Source: Platycnemis pennipes (Eukaryota; Arthropoda; Insecta; Odonata; Platycnemididae). Taken from it: a DNA stretch of 64,000 nt. The position numbers and the translations under genes are program-made. Where the stretch lies: contig OW121848.1 of assembly GCA_933228895.1 (NCBI GenBank), forward strand, positions 83,471,470 through 83,535,469, written 5' to 3'. The notes beneath the pieces are model-generated. The model was not told the DNA's origin, made no database searches, and was given only the letters and a program-made list of their open reading frames with translations. Below are positions 1 through 13,706 of this stretch, one piece after another; within the stretch, counting starts at the first letter, position 1, and each line of letters begins with the position of its first letter.

Positions 1-3000
1 GTGGACATTTACGGGGAATGTTGCATCAATCGTCGAGTTAGAGCTAATAGACGCAGGTCCTTGACGACCAATCAGCGTCAACAACTCGCTGGATAACGTT
101 TGAAATGGCGAGGTCCGACCGAACGCCACGACCCAGATCTATGACTTTATGGAGTCTGGTGTGGAACGGGGGGCATGCTTCGGCCGTAAAGCTCGCGTCT
201 CCACGCAACAATCTGCACTTTGAGGGGAGACCCCAGCCGCCCCCGATACCCACCGGAAGACGATTGAGATGAGAAGGTATGACAAGGCAACCCACCCACT
301 CCTCACCTCCAAGCTGTGGTCCACCCCTTGCCTAGACGGAGCTCCCATGAGTCCCGCCGCAATCCGGAACCACCCCCCGTGCACAAAGGAGCCGGGATAC
401 TCATTCATACGAAGCAGTCCGCTTTCCTCCTCTTCCTTTCGCCATCCCTCCTCCACCCGCCTCAAACATTCATCTCATCCTTTAACTCCATCCTTCAAGG
501 CGGCTTCCTTTGAGAGAGGGAGGAGACGGAGGAGGGGGGGAGAGGTTACGGGAGAGTGGGAGGGGGCGGGGAGTGAGGGAGGGTGGGAGGGAAGATGGTC
601 ATGAAGAGGAAGGAACAAGTTGTGAAAGGAAGCAGAAGAAATGCCTTCCTCGTCTGCGCGGTCCACGCAATTAACTGCCGCCATACCAATAGATAATTAC
701 CGCGAGGCTTAAAAATTGGAACGAGAGGTGCGAAAAAATTTGCGATTTTTCACTTGAGTGAACCGTCAAATAGCTTTGGTGAACTAGTGTTATTTTATAT
801 GAATACGGACGGATGCGGCGATCCAAATTTTTACAGTATTTTTTTTTCATCCGTAAAAATAAAATATGAATTGGGCATCACGAGTGGTGGTATAATCTGA
901 ATTAAAAAATGCTCTAAATAGGACATTTTCAAACACGTTCTTTGATAGAAAGCAAGGAAAATATGTGCGTAGGTATGCATGCTAAGGACAAAAATTTAGA
1001 TAAATTGAGACCAGTTATTTTTGTTAATATATCTTTCTTACTTATATCATTCCACTGGATTCTAATTTTTATATGTATTTCCCAAGATTATACTGAAAAA
1101 TATATTGACCTTCCGGGCATAGGGTGTGATGAAAATATTCATTTCTCCTTCGGGGAAAGGCAGACTGGATGCACTGAGAAGGGGACGTGCGTGAGTGATC
1201 GCAAGGGGGAAAAGACCGTCTTCGGAGAATTCAGAGACCAGAGAGTGAGGAGAAAAAGATAAGGACGGCAATAATTGGACGAAAGGGAGGAAAAAGGGAT
1301 GGAAAGAGGCGAAGGAGATGGCAATGCACGTTCATGCGCGCAAAATGAATGGGATACTTTAGCCATGGGATCCCGGGGAAGAAAACAATCATTATCTTGA
1401 ATCTCTCCCGAGCGAGCCAAAAAGTGAGCGAGGAGGAGATTGGATGTAAAAATGGGGAGGGGAGAGTATAAGAAGGGAGAGGATGGGAGTGAGGGATGGG
1501 AAAAGATCTCCTATCGCTCCCCCCCCCACCTCCCTCTCTTAGCGTCTTCTCTCTCTCTCTCACTCACCCTTTCTACCTATTCCCCTGCTTCTAGATCTTG
1601 GCTCGCCGAAAACTTGGCAACGCCGAGGAGGAGTCTGGTGAGTGAGGGAAGGGAAGGAGAAGAGCTTGAGTAGAGGCGGAGAGTGGCAGGGAGGAGGAAG
1701 AGGGAGAGTGGGGGAAGGCTTCTCTTGGAAGAAACTCGGGAAGGGGGATGAGGAAGTTGAGCATAGCGTAGGGGACTCTCCGAGAAGGAGGGGAGGATGG
1801 GGCGGGAAGAGGATGAGGGAAGTCTTGAGGCGAGAAAGGAGCGAAGGGAGTGGGCGGAGGACGAGAGAGGGAGGGAGAGAAGAAGAAAAATGATGCTGCG
1901 GGAGGGGTTGAGTTTTTTTTCGGGAGAAGGAGAGGAAGGAGGCAGAGTTCCGGGGGTAAAGGAGAAAGAGGTAAAAAGGAACCGAGGACAGGGAGGAATG
2001 GAAAATGAGAAACAAGGAAGGAGGAAGAGGAAGAAGATAAAGAAGGGGCTGGAAGCTGCGTGCGGATTAACGGATGGACTAGAGGGAAGTTTTTCCAAGA
2101 GCATAAGCCAAAAGAGCAACAAACTCTCCTCCACAGACTCTCTCTCTACCTCTCCGTTCCACTCCCTCTTCCCTTTCCGTCATCCACCCCCACTCCCGCT
2201 ACCCCCCAAATATCCCTCCCCTCCCAGCTCTTCCAGCGCCACTATCTCCGTTCACTCGCAGCGCGGTGGCACGCAAAAAAGGATGAAGAAGAGCACGACT
2301 CCTCTCGGGGTAATAAGGAGGGTAATTGAGATTACGTGTCTAATGAGAGTCTTAACTCTTGAGAAGAATTCTTTTTTTTCTTCTTCTTCTTATCCGGCCG
2401 TCTCGTCGCTCGAGGACGACGGGTCGAAAAAAATTTGCACTCCGCTTAACAAATTCATGCCAAACGGACTAGACTTTTGAATTGCACGTGGAATGCACAC
2501 TCATTTGTCGGAGTAAGCGGCGGGCAAATGTCTTCATTTGGCCTCCTCACTCCCCAGGCGGTGAGGGGAAAAAATCACCCAAAGCCAGGGCAAACCCAGG
2601 CAAGAATGTTAAACTCTTAGGTCTTTGGGGATTCCGAGAATTTTCGGATTTGACTATCTCGGCGTTCAACGTCAAGAACATAAATTATTTCAGGATATAG
2701 GTCTTATGCTTCCAAAATTATTAAGAAACCAAAGAGCTTGTTCTGTTCCTGTCGTGATTATACTATCGTGGAGTAATACATTGACTTATGGCCTATGAAA
2801 AAGTAACAAGTAACTCAAAACAACGTTGACCATATTCGTTCTTCGTATTCACAACGAGTATGAACAAACGCAATCAATGGCAGTCCGATTGATTCTTGTC
2901 ATAGAGAAGTCTCCAAAATTGGCGTAATTTTGCGAGGATTCGCCGCGATAATGGAGAGGTCGACGACCTGAGGAACATTAAATTCACACCAAGGAACGTC

Positions 3001-3650
3001 GGGTGATAAAATACTAGGATGCTATGAGTGAAGTGAAGAGAGAGAACCTTTAAGATGGAACGAAGCGAGGATAAGAAGAGGAAGTGTTAGCGAAAAACGG
3101 CAAAGAATCGTTTGGAATTGCACTCAGCAGCAGACGAGAAAGAGAGAGAGAGATCGTGACGATAGGGAAACAGTAGGGAGGGGAAGATTAATAAAAGATC
3201 GCGACGGGAAGAAATAGGCGAATGGAACTTTTATGCATACAGAATAGGCGAGGCGGAGGCGGTCGGGTAGAATACAGGGAGGGAGGAAGCAATGATGAGA
3301 CGAAGGCGAAGATGAGGGGAAAGGGCAGGGTGAAAGGATGCTGCAAATGAAGCAAGTGGGTGGAAAGAGAGAGAGTGAGGGAAGTGAGGAGGGGGTGATT
3401 TAGCTCGTAGTAAACAGAGAGTAGGAGCGTCGGAGGAGGAGAGTGCGTGAGTACCAAGATGAAGTTGCAACGGGAAAGATGTAAAGGATGAAGAGATGAG
3501 GGAGGTAAGAAGTGGGGTGAGGGACGGACGCGGAGGGAGAGGTTGAGGCTCTGAGAGGAAGGATGGGGGGGAGAAACTTGGTGTATACGTGATGCGGGTC
3601 TTTGGGCTGGGGAGGTTGACGATGAGGGCGGGAGGGGAGCCGGGAAGGGC
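1..3650. other. Upstream non-coding DNA with GA/CT-rich tracts
   Basis: No exon or recognisable protein is visible. The block alternates AT-rich sequence (about 690-1140 and 2400-3000) with strongly strand-biased tracts: purine-rich on the + strand at about 495-605, 1620-2060 and 3120-3650, and pyrimidine-rich at about 410-480, 1520-1580 and 2130-2230. The long open frames here encode Ser/Pro/Leu-rich or Arg/Glu/Gly-rich strings, as expected from CT or GA repeats, and match no family I know. Distal regulatory DNA of the gene starting near 4.7 kb could lie here, but nothing specific can be pointed to. Confidence 0.6.
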
Positions 3651-4771
3651 AATGGGCGTAGGAGGCGGGGCTTAGGGACTGGTGGCCTGCCCGCCCCCAT
3701 CCTCCGGCGAGGAAACTCTCCCTCCAGTCTCCCTCCCTTCCATCCCCGGAGTCCTCCCCACACCCCGCGGCAATCGTGGCGCTCATCCTCCCCAACCCCG
3801 CACGCACGCACCTCCTCCTCCCACTCCCGGCCGCCTCCTGTCATCCGAGGGCCGGGGCACCGCTGACGACCGGCCAAACAACACAACTCAATTCAGCCAC
3901 GGCGTGGCACGGGAATGGACGGAGTGAGACGGTCGCCTCCGCGTGCTCTTGTGGCGAGTGCAGGCCGCCGTGCCGCGGGTTGAACGCGAGACTGGACGGT
4001 GGACTTGTGCGTCGACGAGAGCCCTCGCGACTTGAGCGTCGTGTTGTTCCTTCGTCCGACGTGGAGAGGAAGGACTTGGTGGTGGAGCGCGCGCTTTGAA
4101 AAAGCATCCGCGCGGCTGGGGATACCGTGCGCGCGGGAGGGAGACCGGGACCATTCTCTTCCCCCGACTCCGCTCTCCCGAAAGGGCTCCGTGAAATTCC
4201 GACGCGAGGAAAGAATAGAACAGCTCTCCTCTCTCTCTCCTTTTCTCCACTCCGTCGTCGACGGGGGCACGTCGTCTCGTCGGGCAAGCGAGGGAAAAAC
4301 GAGAAAGAGGCCCGAGAGATAGGGAGAGAGCGAGCGGAGGATCGCTTTCGTGCCATGGCCGCCTGCAGGTGGGACGGATGACACAGATGGAGAGCGGTGG
4401 TACTCCGGCGGCAGCGTGAACTCCGTGCGGGTCCTCTCGTAGTGTGCCCCTGGATGCCGGCTGTTCCGTCGAGGGAAGTGCTCGACCGAACCTGAAGGCG
4501 GAAAGTCCCCCACTTTTTCAAAACTTGTAACTTCGTGTCCCCCCCACCCGGCGACCTTCCTTGGGAAATCCCTCGTGACTCTCCGTGACCCGAAAGGGGG
4601 AGGTGAATCCTCCTCTCCGGTCGCCGTGGAGAATCAAAACAAGCGACGATGGGGAAGGATGTGAAGTGAGGCCGGGAGTTCGCGGTGTGCGAAGACGAAG
4701 GGGAAACCCTGTGCTGAGGGAACGGCGCGCTGAAGGGACTTGAGAAACCGGGCGAGGAACCGAGCCGCGCC
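3651..4771 (+). promoter_or_regulatory. CpG-rich leader and probable promoter region of the Gas1 homologue
   Basis: The sequence becomes markedly GC- and CpG-rich here and stays so through the first coding exon, unlike the AT-rich flanks. No TATA box is obvious, so a dispersed TATA-less promoter is plausible. An in-frame TGA at 4715-4717 closes the reading frame upstream of the chosen ATG, so the stretch just before 4772 should be 5' untranslated leader. The transcription start cannot be placed from sequence alone. Confidence 0.35.
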
Positions 4772-5320
4772 ATGCCCGGCCTCGGAGCCCGGCTCTCCCG
4801 CCACCCGACCCTCCTGCTTCTGCTGCTGGGGCTCGCCGCCGCCTCGGCAGCCGGCCGGTCGGCGGATTCCTCCTCGCCGACCTCGTCGGAGGAGCAGGAC
4901 AAGAAGCACCACCACCACCAGGGGGGAGGCAGTCAGGAGCACCAGCACCGGCACCAGAGGTACCGGCACCAGCAGCAGCAGAGGGACGGCGGAGGACGGA
5001 TCCACCACTCCCACCGGGCCACGGAGCTGGGGATGATGCCGCCCTTCGCGACGGAGGCGGTGGCTGGCGACGCCGGGCGGTCCCGGGGGAACGCGTCTGC
5101 TCGGGGCGAGATGATGTGCGAGGAGGCGAAGATGAAGTGCGCCTACCGGGAAGGATGCGGGGAGGCGCTGCAGAGGTTCGTGGCCGCGTGCTCCGAGATC
5201 GCGATCGGGACGAGGATCGGGGCGCATGCGCGGGACGAGGAGATGCCCACGTGCTCGGAGCCCTGTCAACACGCCCTGATAGCGCTGACTTCGACGGAAG
5301 AGGGGCAAGCGCTGATTACG
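4772..5320 (+). CDS. Gas1: Gas1 homologue, coding exon 1 (residues 1-183)
   Basis: First coding exon of a GPI-anchored GDNF-receptor-alpha-like protein of the Gas1 family. The ATG at 4772 is the first in frame after a TGA at 4715 and has a purine at -3. Residues 1-27 form a signal peptide: a basic start, a run of six leucines, then an Ala-rich cleavage region. Residues 28-112 are a Ser-, His- and Gln-rich linker including HHHH at 46-49, with one N-glycosylation sequon (NAS, 107-109). The first cysteine-rich domain begins at C116, with C123, C129, C140, C161 and C165. The segment ending in ALIALTSTEEGQALIT resembles the end of the first half-domain of vertebrate Gas1. The exon ends ACG|gtgagt at 5320, phase 0. 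Family assignment rests on cysteine spacing and joining to the later exons. Hedgehog or Ret co-receptor function is known from vertebrates and only inferred here. Confidence 0.85.
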
Positions 5321-8300
5321 GTGAGTTAGTTGCTGACTCAAATTAGAGATGACAATGGGTGCCCGAAACGAATGTCTCCGCATGTCACGCCCCCGTCGCT
5401 TACGAAGTCATGAGCATGATTTATGCCGGAATGAGTTCCACGTGGGGCTTGCCGGCTTTTTTTGTCACCTAAAATTATTCCCAAGCACCAATGGCAATAT
5501 TTTTTTACCTAGGTCCCTTAAACATGCTAATCAATTCAGGCCTAGCTTGTCATATAAGATAGACATTTTTAATGGTCCAGGTATGCTTGTTGTCCTGTAT
5601 TTATGAATATGTATGGATAAGGCATAACACTTTTTCTATTAATAGGTAGTAAATAAGTCTTTGTGACTTTGAAAATGCCACAGAAGCTGTCAGTTAATGC
5701 ATTTTCATTGGTCGTGAGTGTTTTAAGGTAGCAAATGAGCAACTTTGTTATTCAAATTCAATAACTCATCATTATGGAAAGGTTAGAAATGAGTATATAC
5801 CTATCTACATATCTAGTTGCCACACTTAAATTGACATTTTCTTAATAAGTTGGAGGAAAATACTTATAAGGAATACTTATAAGGCAGTGGACATAGGCAA
5901 TAAAAGAAGAAAACCAGGTGGCATCTCATTTACAATGTTTAACAGGTGGAATCTCACTATACGAATCTCGAATAGCAAGGATGAATTTTGGACACCACTA
6001 TTTATTTGATCACAAATATCCATGATCAGTAAACATCACTTGGCTATGATGTATCAAACCTAACTGGCAACTGCATGAAGTGATCGCTACTACACAAACG
6101 CTGTTAGAAATGCCAGACACGAAGTTCGATACACAAGAAACAAAATAATTTCATTGTCATTCAATACTTATATGATTGTCAGATTGATATTCTACATTGT
6201 AAATAAATTTGCACTGCCATCATCACTTCATCAGAGAATTTCCTTTCAAAATACGTCTGGGTAATACGGAAAAATTTCAAATTGTATAATAATTAGGGAT
6301 GAAAATTATTACGTAATTTACTTTACTTTTGGATTCCTTTACCTTTCAAAGCATTTATTTAAATGCAAATGATTTTTTTCTGCACTACAATACGATCTAG
6401 AGTGTAGCAATAAACCATAATTGGCCATAAAATAAGCATGAAAACAAATACACATGTCCTTGTCGTTTCCCAAGGCGGCTAGGGAATGCTCTAAACAAAC
6501 TAAGGGAACGAGGGTAAAGAGATATTTATTGAGAAAGGGAGCTTCCATTTACACCTGTTGCACAATGAATGAACCTGGAGTTAAAGCCCTTTGGCCCTTA
6601 GGTTGACCGTTAAACTATATACAAAATAAAGTTGTGACGTGTTCCCACGTACTCCGAGAAAACAACGACAACCCTAATGTCGAGTTGCTGCATTTTTATT
6701 ATTATTTTCCTCTTTGCATCCCAGTAGTTACAGCATGTGTACTGTACTGTATGCTCTCTTTTTCAAGGAAATAGCACGCTGTCTTCCTCAACACTAACTC
6801 AGGCATTGACGAAACAAAAAGTCATGAAGAGTGCACTACAACTTGATTTGGAATGGTTGCGATTTCCTTTCCTTTTTCCTTTCATATGTGTCCGATCCTT
6901 CAAAGTTATGGTTACACTCAAATGATTAACATCAGAAGTCCAGTCCCATGAAGCCCAGGAAATAAAGTTTTCCGGGAGACACGAAACTGTTTTAAGGAAA
7001 ACATGCCATGTGCATTTGTAGGAAGAATATCATTCCTCCGACCGAAGTTAAAGAAAGCGACCCAACTCGATCTGGTTCTAGAGGGAATATCGGAAAAGTT
7101 ATTAACAGGCATCCCGTGAATTATCCGGAGATTAGAGTAACGTTAACACTAAAATGCTAAGTTCATTCCTTCGGAAATAAAATATTTATAAAATGCACAA
7201 AGTATTAAGAAAATAAAGTTCGTTATGACATCAGTACAAAATTGAGTTTTCCATCTATGTTACTTCCGACAGAAAAAAATTAAGCTTTGTCAGAATGACA
7301 CCACCACTTCAAAGTTCTCAGCTCGCTATGACATGAAGGTGTTCAGCATTCTCATCACATGCACTCAAATGTTTTGAAATATAAATCGAGTTCTATTCAA
7401 ATAACACTCAGACCGCATGAGGTTAAACGTGATGGCAGGATTTATCATTCTGTTTCCAAAATTAAGAGCCAAACTGGGCCTTTCATTGCTCCATCTGATT
7501 GCCACTTCTTCCATGGTACAGAATGCTGAAAACATCTCTAAAAATGACCAAAAATCTTAAATAAACTCTGCAGGTTCATCCCCGTGTATCTCTTCTTCGA
7601 TAAGAATGAATTACGATCTAAACAGGCTTATGATCATCATCACCATAATGTTTTCCGCCTTAATTGGCAGTTTTTTTCATGGATTTTTCTTCCATTCCAT
7701 CTTCTGTCAGCCAATCCCTTCAAAGCCACCTATTTCCCATCACTTTGACACCGCCCTGAGTATATTTCCGTTTCCTTCCCCTTTTCCACTTTCCTTCCAC
7801 CATTCCTCCTATTCCAGTCGAAGCCTAACAGTATCTTCTCAGTTAATGTCATTGTCATCTCATGCAGTCCAAATACCATTAAAATAATAATTAACATATA
7901 TCTGGAAGTCTGAGAAGAAAAATTGGACAGCGACGGTATATATTTACTTTACATTATTTATGCAGTGAGAATCAACGAGGGAATCTATGGTGAAGTTGGC
8001 TTTGGAGTAAAGATAAGTGGCATAATACTTTCTCCGGAAAAAGTGGAGGAAAAACAAAGTAAAAAGTGACAGGCCTCAAGTTGTGGAAAGACACAATAAT
8101 GAATGCAGAAGTCCAAATGTCGATTATGCTATTTAATTAACAATGATGTTGCACTTTTCTTCTAAACTTGTGGAATAGTACAAAGTTTACACTGTCTTTA
8201 CGAATATATGAATCAGCCTTTTCCACAGACGAGCCATCCCATCCAAAATTTCAAAAAAATACACCTCCCTAAGCGTGTCTGGATCACTTGCACTCCATTA

Positions 8301-9099
8301 CTTTCAGTTATAAGTGTTCATTATTATTGTTCTCAAGATTCATGACGTTTTTTTCAGTGAAGATTTAAAACAAAATATTATGTGTCAAAAATTTTTATTT
8401 TGGAATGATAACCTGATATAATTAGAGAGGCGTTCCTCCAATACAACGTCAAAGAAAAACGAAAACGGAGGGTTGATATCATTCAAGAAATTGGGTTTGA
8501 AAATGTAAATCAGAGTAGATATCATCCATCAAAACCTATCCTAACCTGAGGAAAAACAAATGATACTAATTATTTGTATATATCCTATATTGACTAAATG
8601 AAACTTCAACAAAATCACAAAAACCAGGAGGGGCAGAAATTAAAAATTGGAAATGATGGATAATTTAACAGAGATTCCACTGATCTCGTACTTAAAATCG
8701 ATCATATATAAAATATTCAATAGCCGAAATACAGGACCAGCAATGAATCACAGGCATTAATGAAAAATCCTCCATTCGAATCCTTTTTCAGGGATTAAAC
8801 CATTCTCAGAAAATACTTTAGAAATATTAAACTATGAATTACTTTAGTAGTACTTGTCCTCTTGCTTCGCTCTATACTGACACAACTTTTTTGGTAAAAT
8901 GCGTGATAAAATAGACATTAAAATAATCATAGACAGTGGTCATATTCCTGGAGTAACGAACGACTAGGTATGGTGAAATTTAGAGGGATGAATTGAAAGC
9001 ATTCTTGCACAGTTTTCCAATTCAATAACCTACATGCGCACAAGCCGTAGATCATATATCATGCAAAAATGCGTAAAGTCGTGTACTGCATAATACTGG
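5321..9099. other. AT-rich intronic DNA, nothing recognised
   Basis: This is the first part of intron 1. It is uniformly AT-rich after the first 150 bases. Only short chance open frames are present, none with family resemblance. No TIR, long direct repeat or tRNA-like box was seen. Confidence 0.5.
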
Positions 9100-9104
9100 A
9101 TAAT

Positions 9105-9160
9105 ATCTCGCGCTGGCAAACCGAAGGTCGCGGGTTTGAGTGTTACCCGACAACCTATCC
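9105..9160 (+). repeat. tRNA-like SINE head remnant
   Basis: The segment around 9115-9148 has the form of a box B region (GGTCGCGGGTTTGAG) preceded by GCTGGCAAACCGAA. A related segment with the same GGTCGCGGG core lies at 59670-59715, so this is probably a decayed copy of a tRNA-derived family rather than a tRNA gene. Box A is not convincing. Confidence 0.35.
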
Positions 9161-12100
9161 AGAAAATGTGGATATTTTCGGGTTAGGATTGACAGCTTAT
9201 GCAATAATTTCTGATGCAATCTTAGCCGAAGGTGCAAATTAAAATTATGCACCCCAGAACTATAACTATCTAAAACAACTCTACGTAAACGTGATTACGT
9301 CATTTTTCTCTACTTAAAGCATTATGCAAATATAAACACTTTATAATTTGTATAATACGCCGTATGTAAATCTATTTCAATTGGTGTTATTCAATATCGA
9401 TTAACTTTATGAAAATCCAAGGGAATAAGGTAGGACGTCCTGTTTATATACACAGTTTATACCATGTAGACGTGTACATAGATGTCGAGCTTTTTAAACG
9501 CGATAACCTCGCTTAAATTTTACCTTCATTATAAATCTCGGAAAGCACGCTAGTGCCCTACGCAGAGCCAGGAAAAACATTGCGTAAACCGTTTCTTATG
9601 CTCGATAAGGCCCGAGCTGCACGACATTTAGCGTCAGCATGTCTGTGGACTATTTTTCCGTTCAACACTTGGCAATATCCGATATATTCCGGCTCGTGGA
9701 TGTTATTTATACCCGTACTGGGTGCATAATTACAGTAGTGAAGCGGAAAATTACGAGTAGTCCTTAACGTGGATGAGAGGGACATTCACGTCAGCTTCAT
9801 TCTACAAATTAGCCGTACGAAACAATTATTTTGATGCCGACGTGAGACATGCGTTCTTTCAGCATCTAAAATGGATGGTCGATAATTCCACTTCGTCGAA
9901 GCGACCGTCCAAGATCGTCTCTGACGACGCAGATTTCATTTGACGGAGCATCAGCCACTCCCGGCATCATCTTGAGCCACGGGGATGAGCCTGACATGTA
10001 AATTACGCCGCGCACCCGTCCGCATCAATTACGTCTAATTGCCCGTCCTTCCATCCTCCACTCTTAATAAACCCGCTCCAGGGATGCGCCCCGTCTCGGT
10101 GCAGCAATCATGAGGGCGTGGCCCTAAAAAAAATCTTTTCGAAAGAAGCAAGAAGCGTAGGGAGGAGGGAGGGGAGGCCCTCACGGGAGACATACCTGGA
10201 AGATATGCGATTCAATCTTACGCTTACACGGATATAACATTCTTACATGGTAAGAGGTATATATTTCCAATGCGTCCATGATCGTTTACCTGGAAGAAAC
10301 TAGTTGACTCCAAGCAATTGAGTTATTCAAAGTAACAGATCGGTTTTTGTTTCATATACGCAGATTATATTTGTTCTCCTATAATTTTTCTGTCTATTAA
10401 TGCTGTAAAAGAGGGAACGTTTTCTGTTTTTCCTTCTCGTAGTGCAACTTCCGCTGATTTGTTTTTTGCAAAGGGACAGATTACCATCAATTCGAGTAAC
10501 ATCTTTGGTCATATCGGGATGATGGAAGTCCGTGCCGTTAACATATTTGTGAGATAGTTTCCGTTTCATCCCTTTCCGCCATACCTGATTTTGATGTTCC
10601 CCCATTACTGCAAAATGGCCGCGCGACGGCAGTAACATGCCCTGGAACAAGTTCGTTATCTCTCCAGTACTCTCGCTCAACATATAGGTACTTAATGTTC
10701 TTTGTGCCATCGATTAGCTACAATTTCTTGCAAAACATTCTCCAATCAATTTGATGTTCATCAATATCGAATTATCGAACGCAAGCAAATCCAAATGCTA
10801 CCATAATAATTCCAATAAAAGTTTATAACTATTTTTGTTGACGCAAATATCTCCGGTTGAATTAAGTGTTTTGAAGACGCACTAATTTCTCCTCTTCCTT
10901 CCAAAAGGACTGTTCCATTATGCGGACCGATCGTCAGCTTGTGTTTCTCCTCATTCAACTGTGACATTTGCTTGACATAACTCAAGAAAAAATTTAATTT
11001 CACCGACTCACACTTCGGCATCATAGTCATCTTGAAGACCTCACCACTTCAAGTTTGTTTGTCGTTCCGGACCGACACCGGTTCGAAAAAGATCGGTGAA
11101 GACGCAACAGAGATTATAAAAAATCGATCGGAAGTGCATAGTAATTAAGTTAATTTCTTATTCTCAACTAAAGGCGCTAAATAATTTCCTATCTGCAACT
11201 AAATGCATTGTCCCCGCAGACGACTAAGATATCGCCTAACACACAGTGCTAAGGATGCACAGTACATCTGGTAGAAATCGAGTCGATATATTTTCCTCCT
11301 TACCCTCCAGGGGTGCAGTAACGTCTCTGGGAATCTTAATCGCCTAGCTCTCTCCCTAGGGGATGTGCGGGGGTGGAGACACTGTGCCCTTCGGTCCGAG
11401 CGAGGGTGGAGGATGGAGTGGGCGTGACCGAGGGCGTGGACTTCGGGAGGAGTGTAGCAGGGTGGGAGGAGGGTCCGCCGTCTGTCAGCCGTCCGCTTCC
11501 CCTTGCATCCACCTCCATCCTCTCCGGAATTTTTCTCCCTCCCCCGCCTCAAATATCATCCTTTATTCTCCATATTTCCTCAAAAGTCATTCCCACTCGC
11601 CCATGTCTTCCGAGAAGGTCTCGTTTTTCACAGCCTCTGCTCGTGTGGACCACGGAGGAGAAGAGAAGGCCATAAATAATGAATAAGACGTCCTATCCTA
11701 GCGGGGAAAACGCTCGGAAAGAGTAGAGTTTAAAGAGGTGGGCGGGGAGGGAGAGAGAGATTGAAGAAGAGGGGGAGAGAGTACATTGTACATACATTAA
11801 GGTATATTGTGCGGAAGAGGCAACGGTTAGGTAAAGATAGCACGTAATACACAGTCTCTCGACCGGAAACAGATGAAGAGCGCTCAGCCCTCGTGAAATA
11901 TTATACGGGTATAACGAATTCTCAGGCGTCACGATCATGAATTACCTTATCCTTTCCGTCCCCCATATCAGCGAGCCCTGGAAACAAGAGGTGAGCCAAT
12001 TATTATAGAACTCAGCGAAATATTCCGAGCAAAGGTTCTTTTTTCACGTTCGAAATTTTAATAGGCACTCACCTCCCTGTTCCTTCCCCTTTCTCTCTCC

Positions 12101-13650
12101 TTTCACATATTGAAAGAAACTGTCGTCTCCCCACCCCTTGCCTTTCCAAGAAAACACTAAGCTCCTTTCCAGGAAATATCACGTATGAATGTATTCTGGT
12201 TCAAAAAAATTTTGGGGAGCGACAAAAAAAATCCTCCCCTTTTTCCTGAAAAGCAGCTGGAAGTCTCGAGGGCTCAGAGACTGGAAAACACGAGTGATGA
12301 GGGACTATACATTGTTTTTCTCCGTAGGGGACACATGACAGCGTCAAGGAAAAAAGAATCGTAGATACTTATCATTGACAAGAGGCTCGTATATGACGCT
12401 TGGAGATGTTTCGTGGAATGATGACTTTCAAAAAAATGTATCCTGGTGACCTGGCAGTCACAGAACAAGAGTTGTGCAGCCAGTTTTGTGAGGGATTTAG
12501 TTACTAGTTAATTTTGAGTTAGTTTCAGTACGTAGTTCGCATGAGGTTAATTTCCGAAGCCGAGCGGCTAATCCTTTTTAGTAATCAGCAAAGTGATTCA
12601 TAATTAATAATGTATTTCTATAAAAAAGACTGATGCTAAGCTCTGACTACCAGAATTCTACTTTTATTGAAATCAATAGCATATTTTTATCCGGCGACAA
12701 TATTATTTACCTAGGCAAAAGTAATCAAACTGAAATGAACTGGGCCTCACGATTTATATGACTTGTGGGTGAATATCCGAGTTAAAACTGAGAAGTTTTG
12801 AAATATTGGACTTTATCAATGTAATTCACATACGATGGGGCCATGTGCGGGAGCCAGTTGTGAGAATGAATTTAATAACTAAAAGGAACTAAGAAAATCT
12901 ACCAAAATCGCTGAAGAGAACTGACATCCATGGGAAAACTGAACTACGAGATTAGGAGAACTCGTGGCGTGGAAGTCACTGGACGCAAGAAGGTTTCGGT
13001 ACTAATGAAATGTGATAATCCTGAAAGAAAATAAATCATGTGTGTTTGCTAATGTCGCTGACAGAATATTTACATTCCCGCGTTGTCTTAGGTGGAAAGA
13101 TTACAACAAGCGTTCGATAAAGACTAAATATCGAACTAAACACAAAGGGGAACATTTTCTCGTCTGCAGGTAGCTAACGTAGAAATCGAAGACGACAACT
13201 CAAAAATGAGTGCTTCCGATGGTAATATATTTACCCCACGTATCAATTAAGAGCAGATAAAACATCTACATGGATAATCTTGTTTAGTTCCAAATGTATT
13301 TTGATTCAGGAAAATACTCAGCAGTTTAGCGAAGTGAATGCAATTGAAATCAATGCTTAGTTCAAGGAAATAAGTTTGTTTAGGAAGATGTGAAATTACT
13401 GATTCTTTCACGATAGGAGAGCATTTTGGCTAAAGGATAAATGAAAGAGAGGGCTCCCAGAAATTAGAAAACGGCCACGTATATTATGTAATTTCAGTGA
13501 CAGAATCCAGCAAAGTTAAATAGGCGGTATTGATCACGCGCAGAAAAAAACTAAATTGTTGCTAATTTACATCAAATCTTTTTGATTCGTAGGAAACTTC
13601 TTTAGGGCTAAATGATATGACAATTTTACTCGAGCTTCGAAAAATAACTT
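9161..13650. other. Intronic DNA, nothing recognised
   Basis: It is mostly AT-rich, with a moderately GC/CpG-rich section at about 9540-10110 and GA/CT-biased sections at about 10150-10180 and 11330-11600. The short open frames look like chance. The 127-aa minus-strand frame at 10327-10710 resembles no family I know. Confidence 0.45.
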
Positions 13651-13706
13651 CACGTAGTTTCTCGAGCTGGCGTGTGATCACGTAGTTTCTCGAGCTGGCG
13701 TGTGAT
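13651..13706. repeat. Exact 28-bp tandem duplication
   Basis: The unit beginning cacgtagtttctcgagctgg occurs twice head to tail (13651-13678 and 13679-13706) with no differences seen. Identity of the copies implies a recent duplication. No function is apparent. Confidence 0.9.

Noticed and set aside
1797..2480. 227-aa open frame on the plus strand
   Set aside because: It is an Arg/Glu/Gly-rich then Ser/Pro-rich string read from GA and CT tracts, with no family resemblance.
3841..4902. 353-aa open frame on the minus strand
   Set aside because: It lies antisense over the CpG-rich leader and first Gas1 exon. Its Arg/Ser/Pro-rich composition is what a GC-rich strand gives by chance, and no domain is visible.
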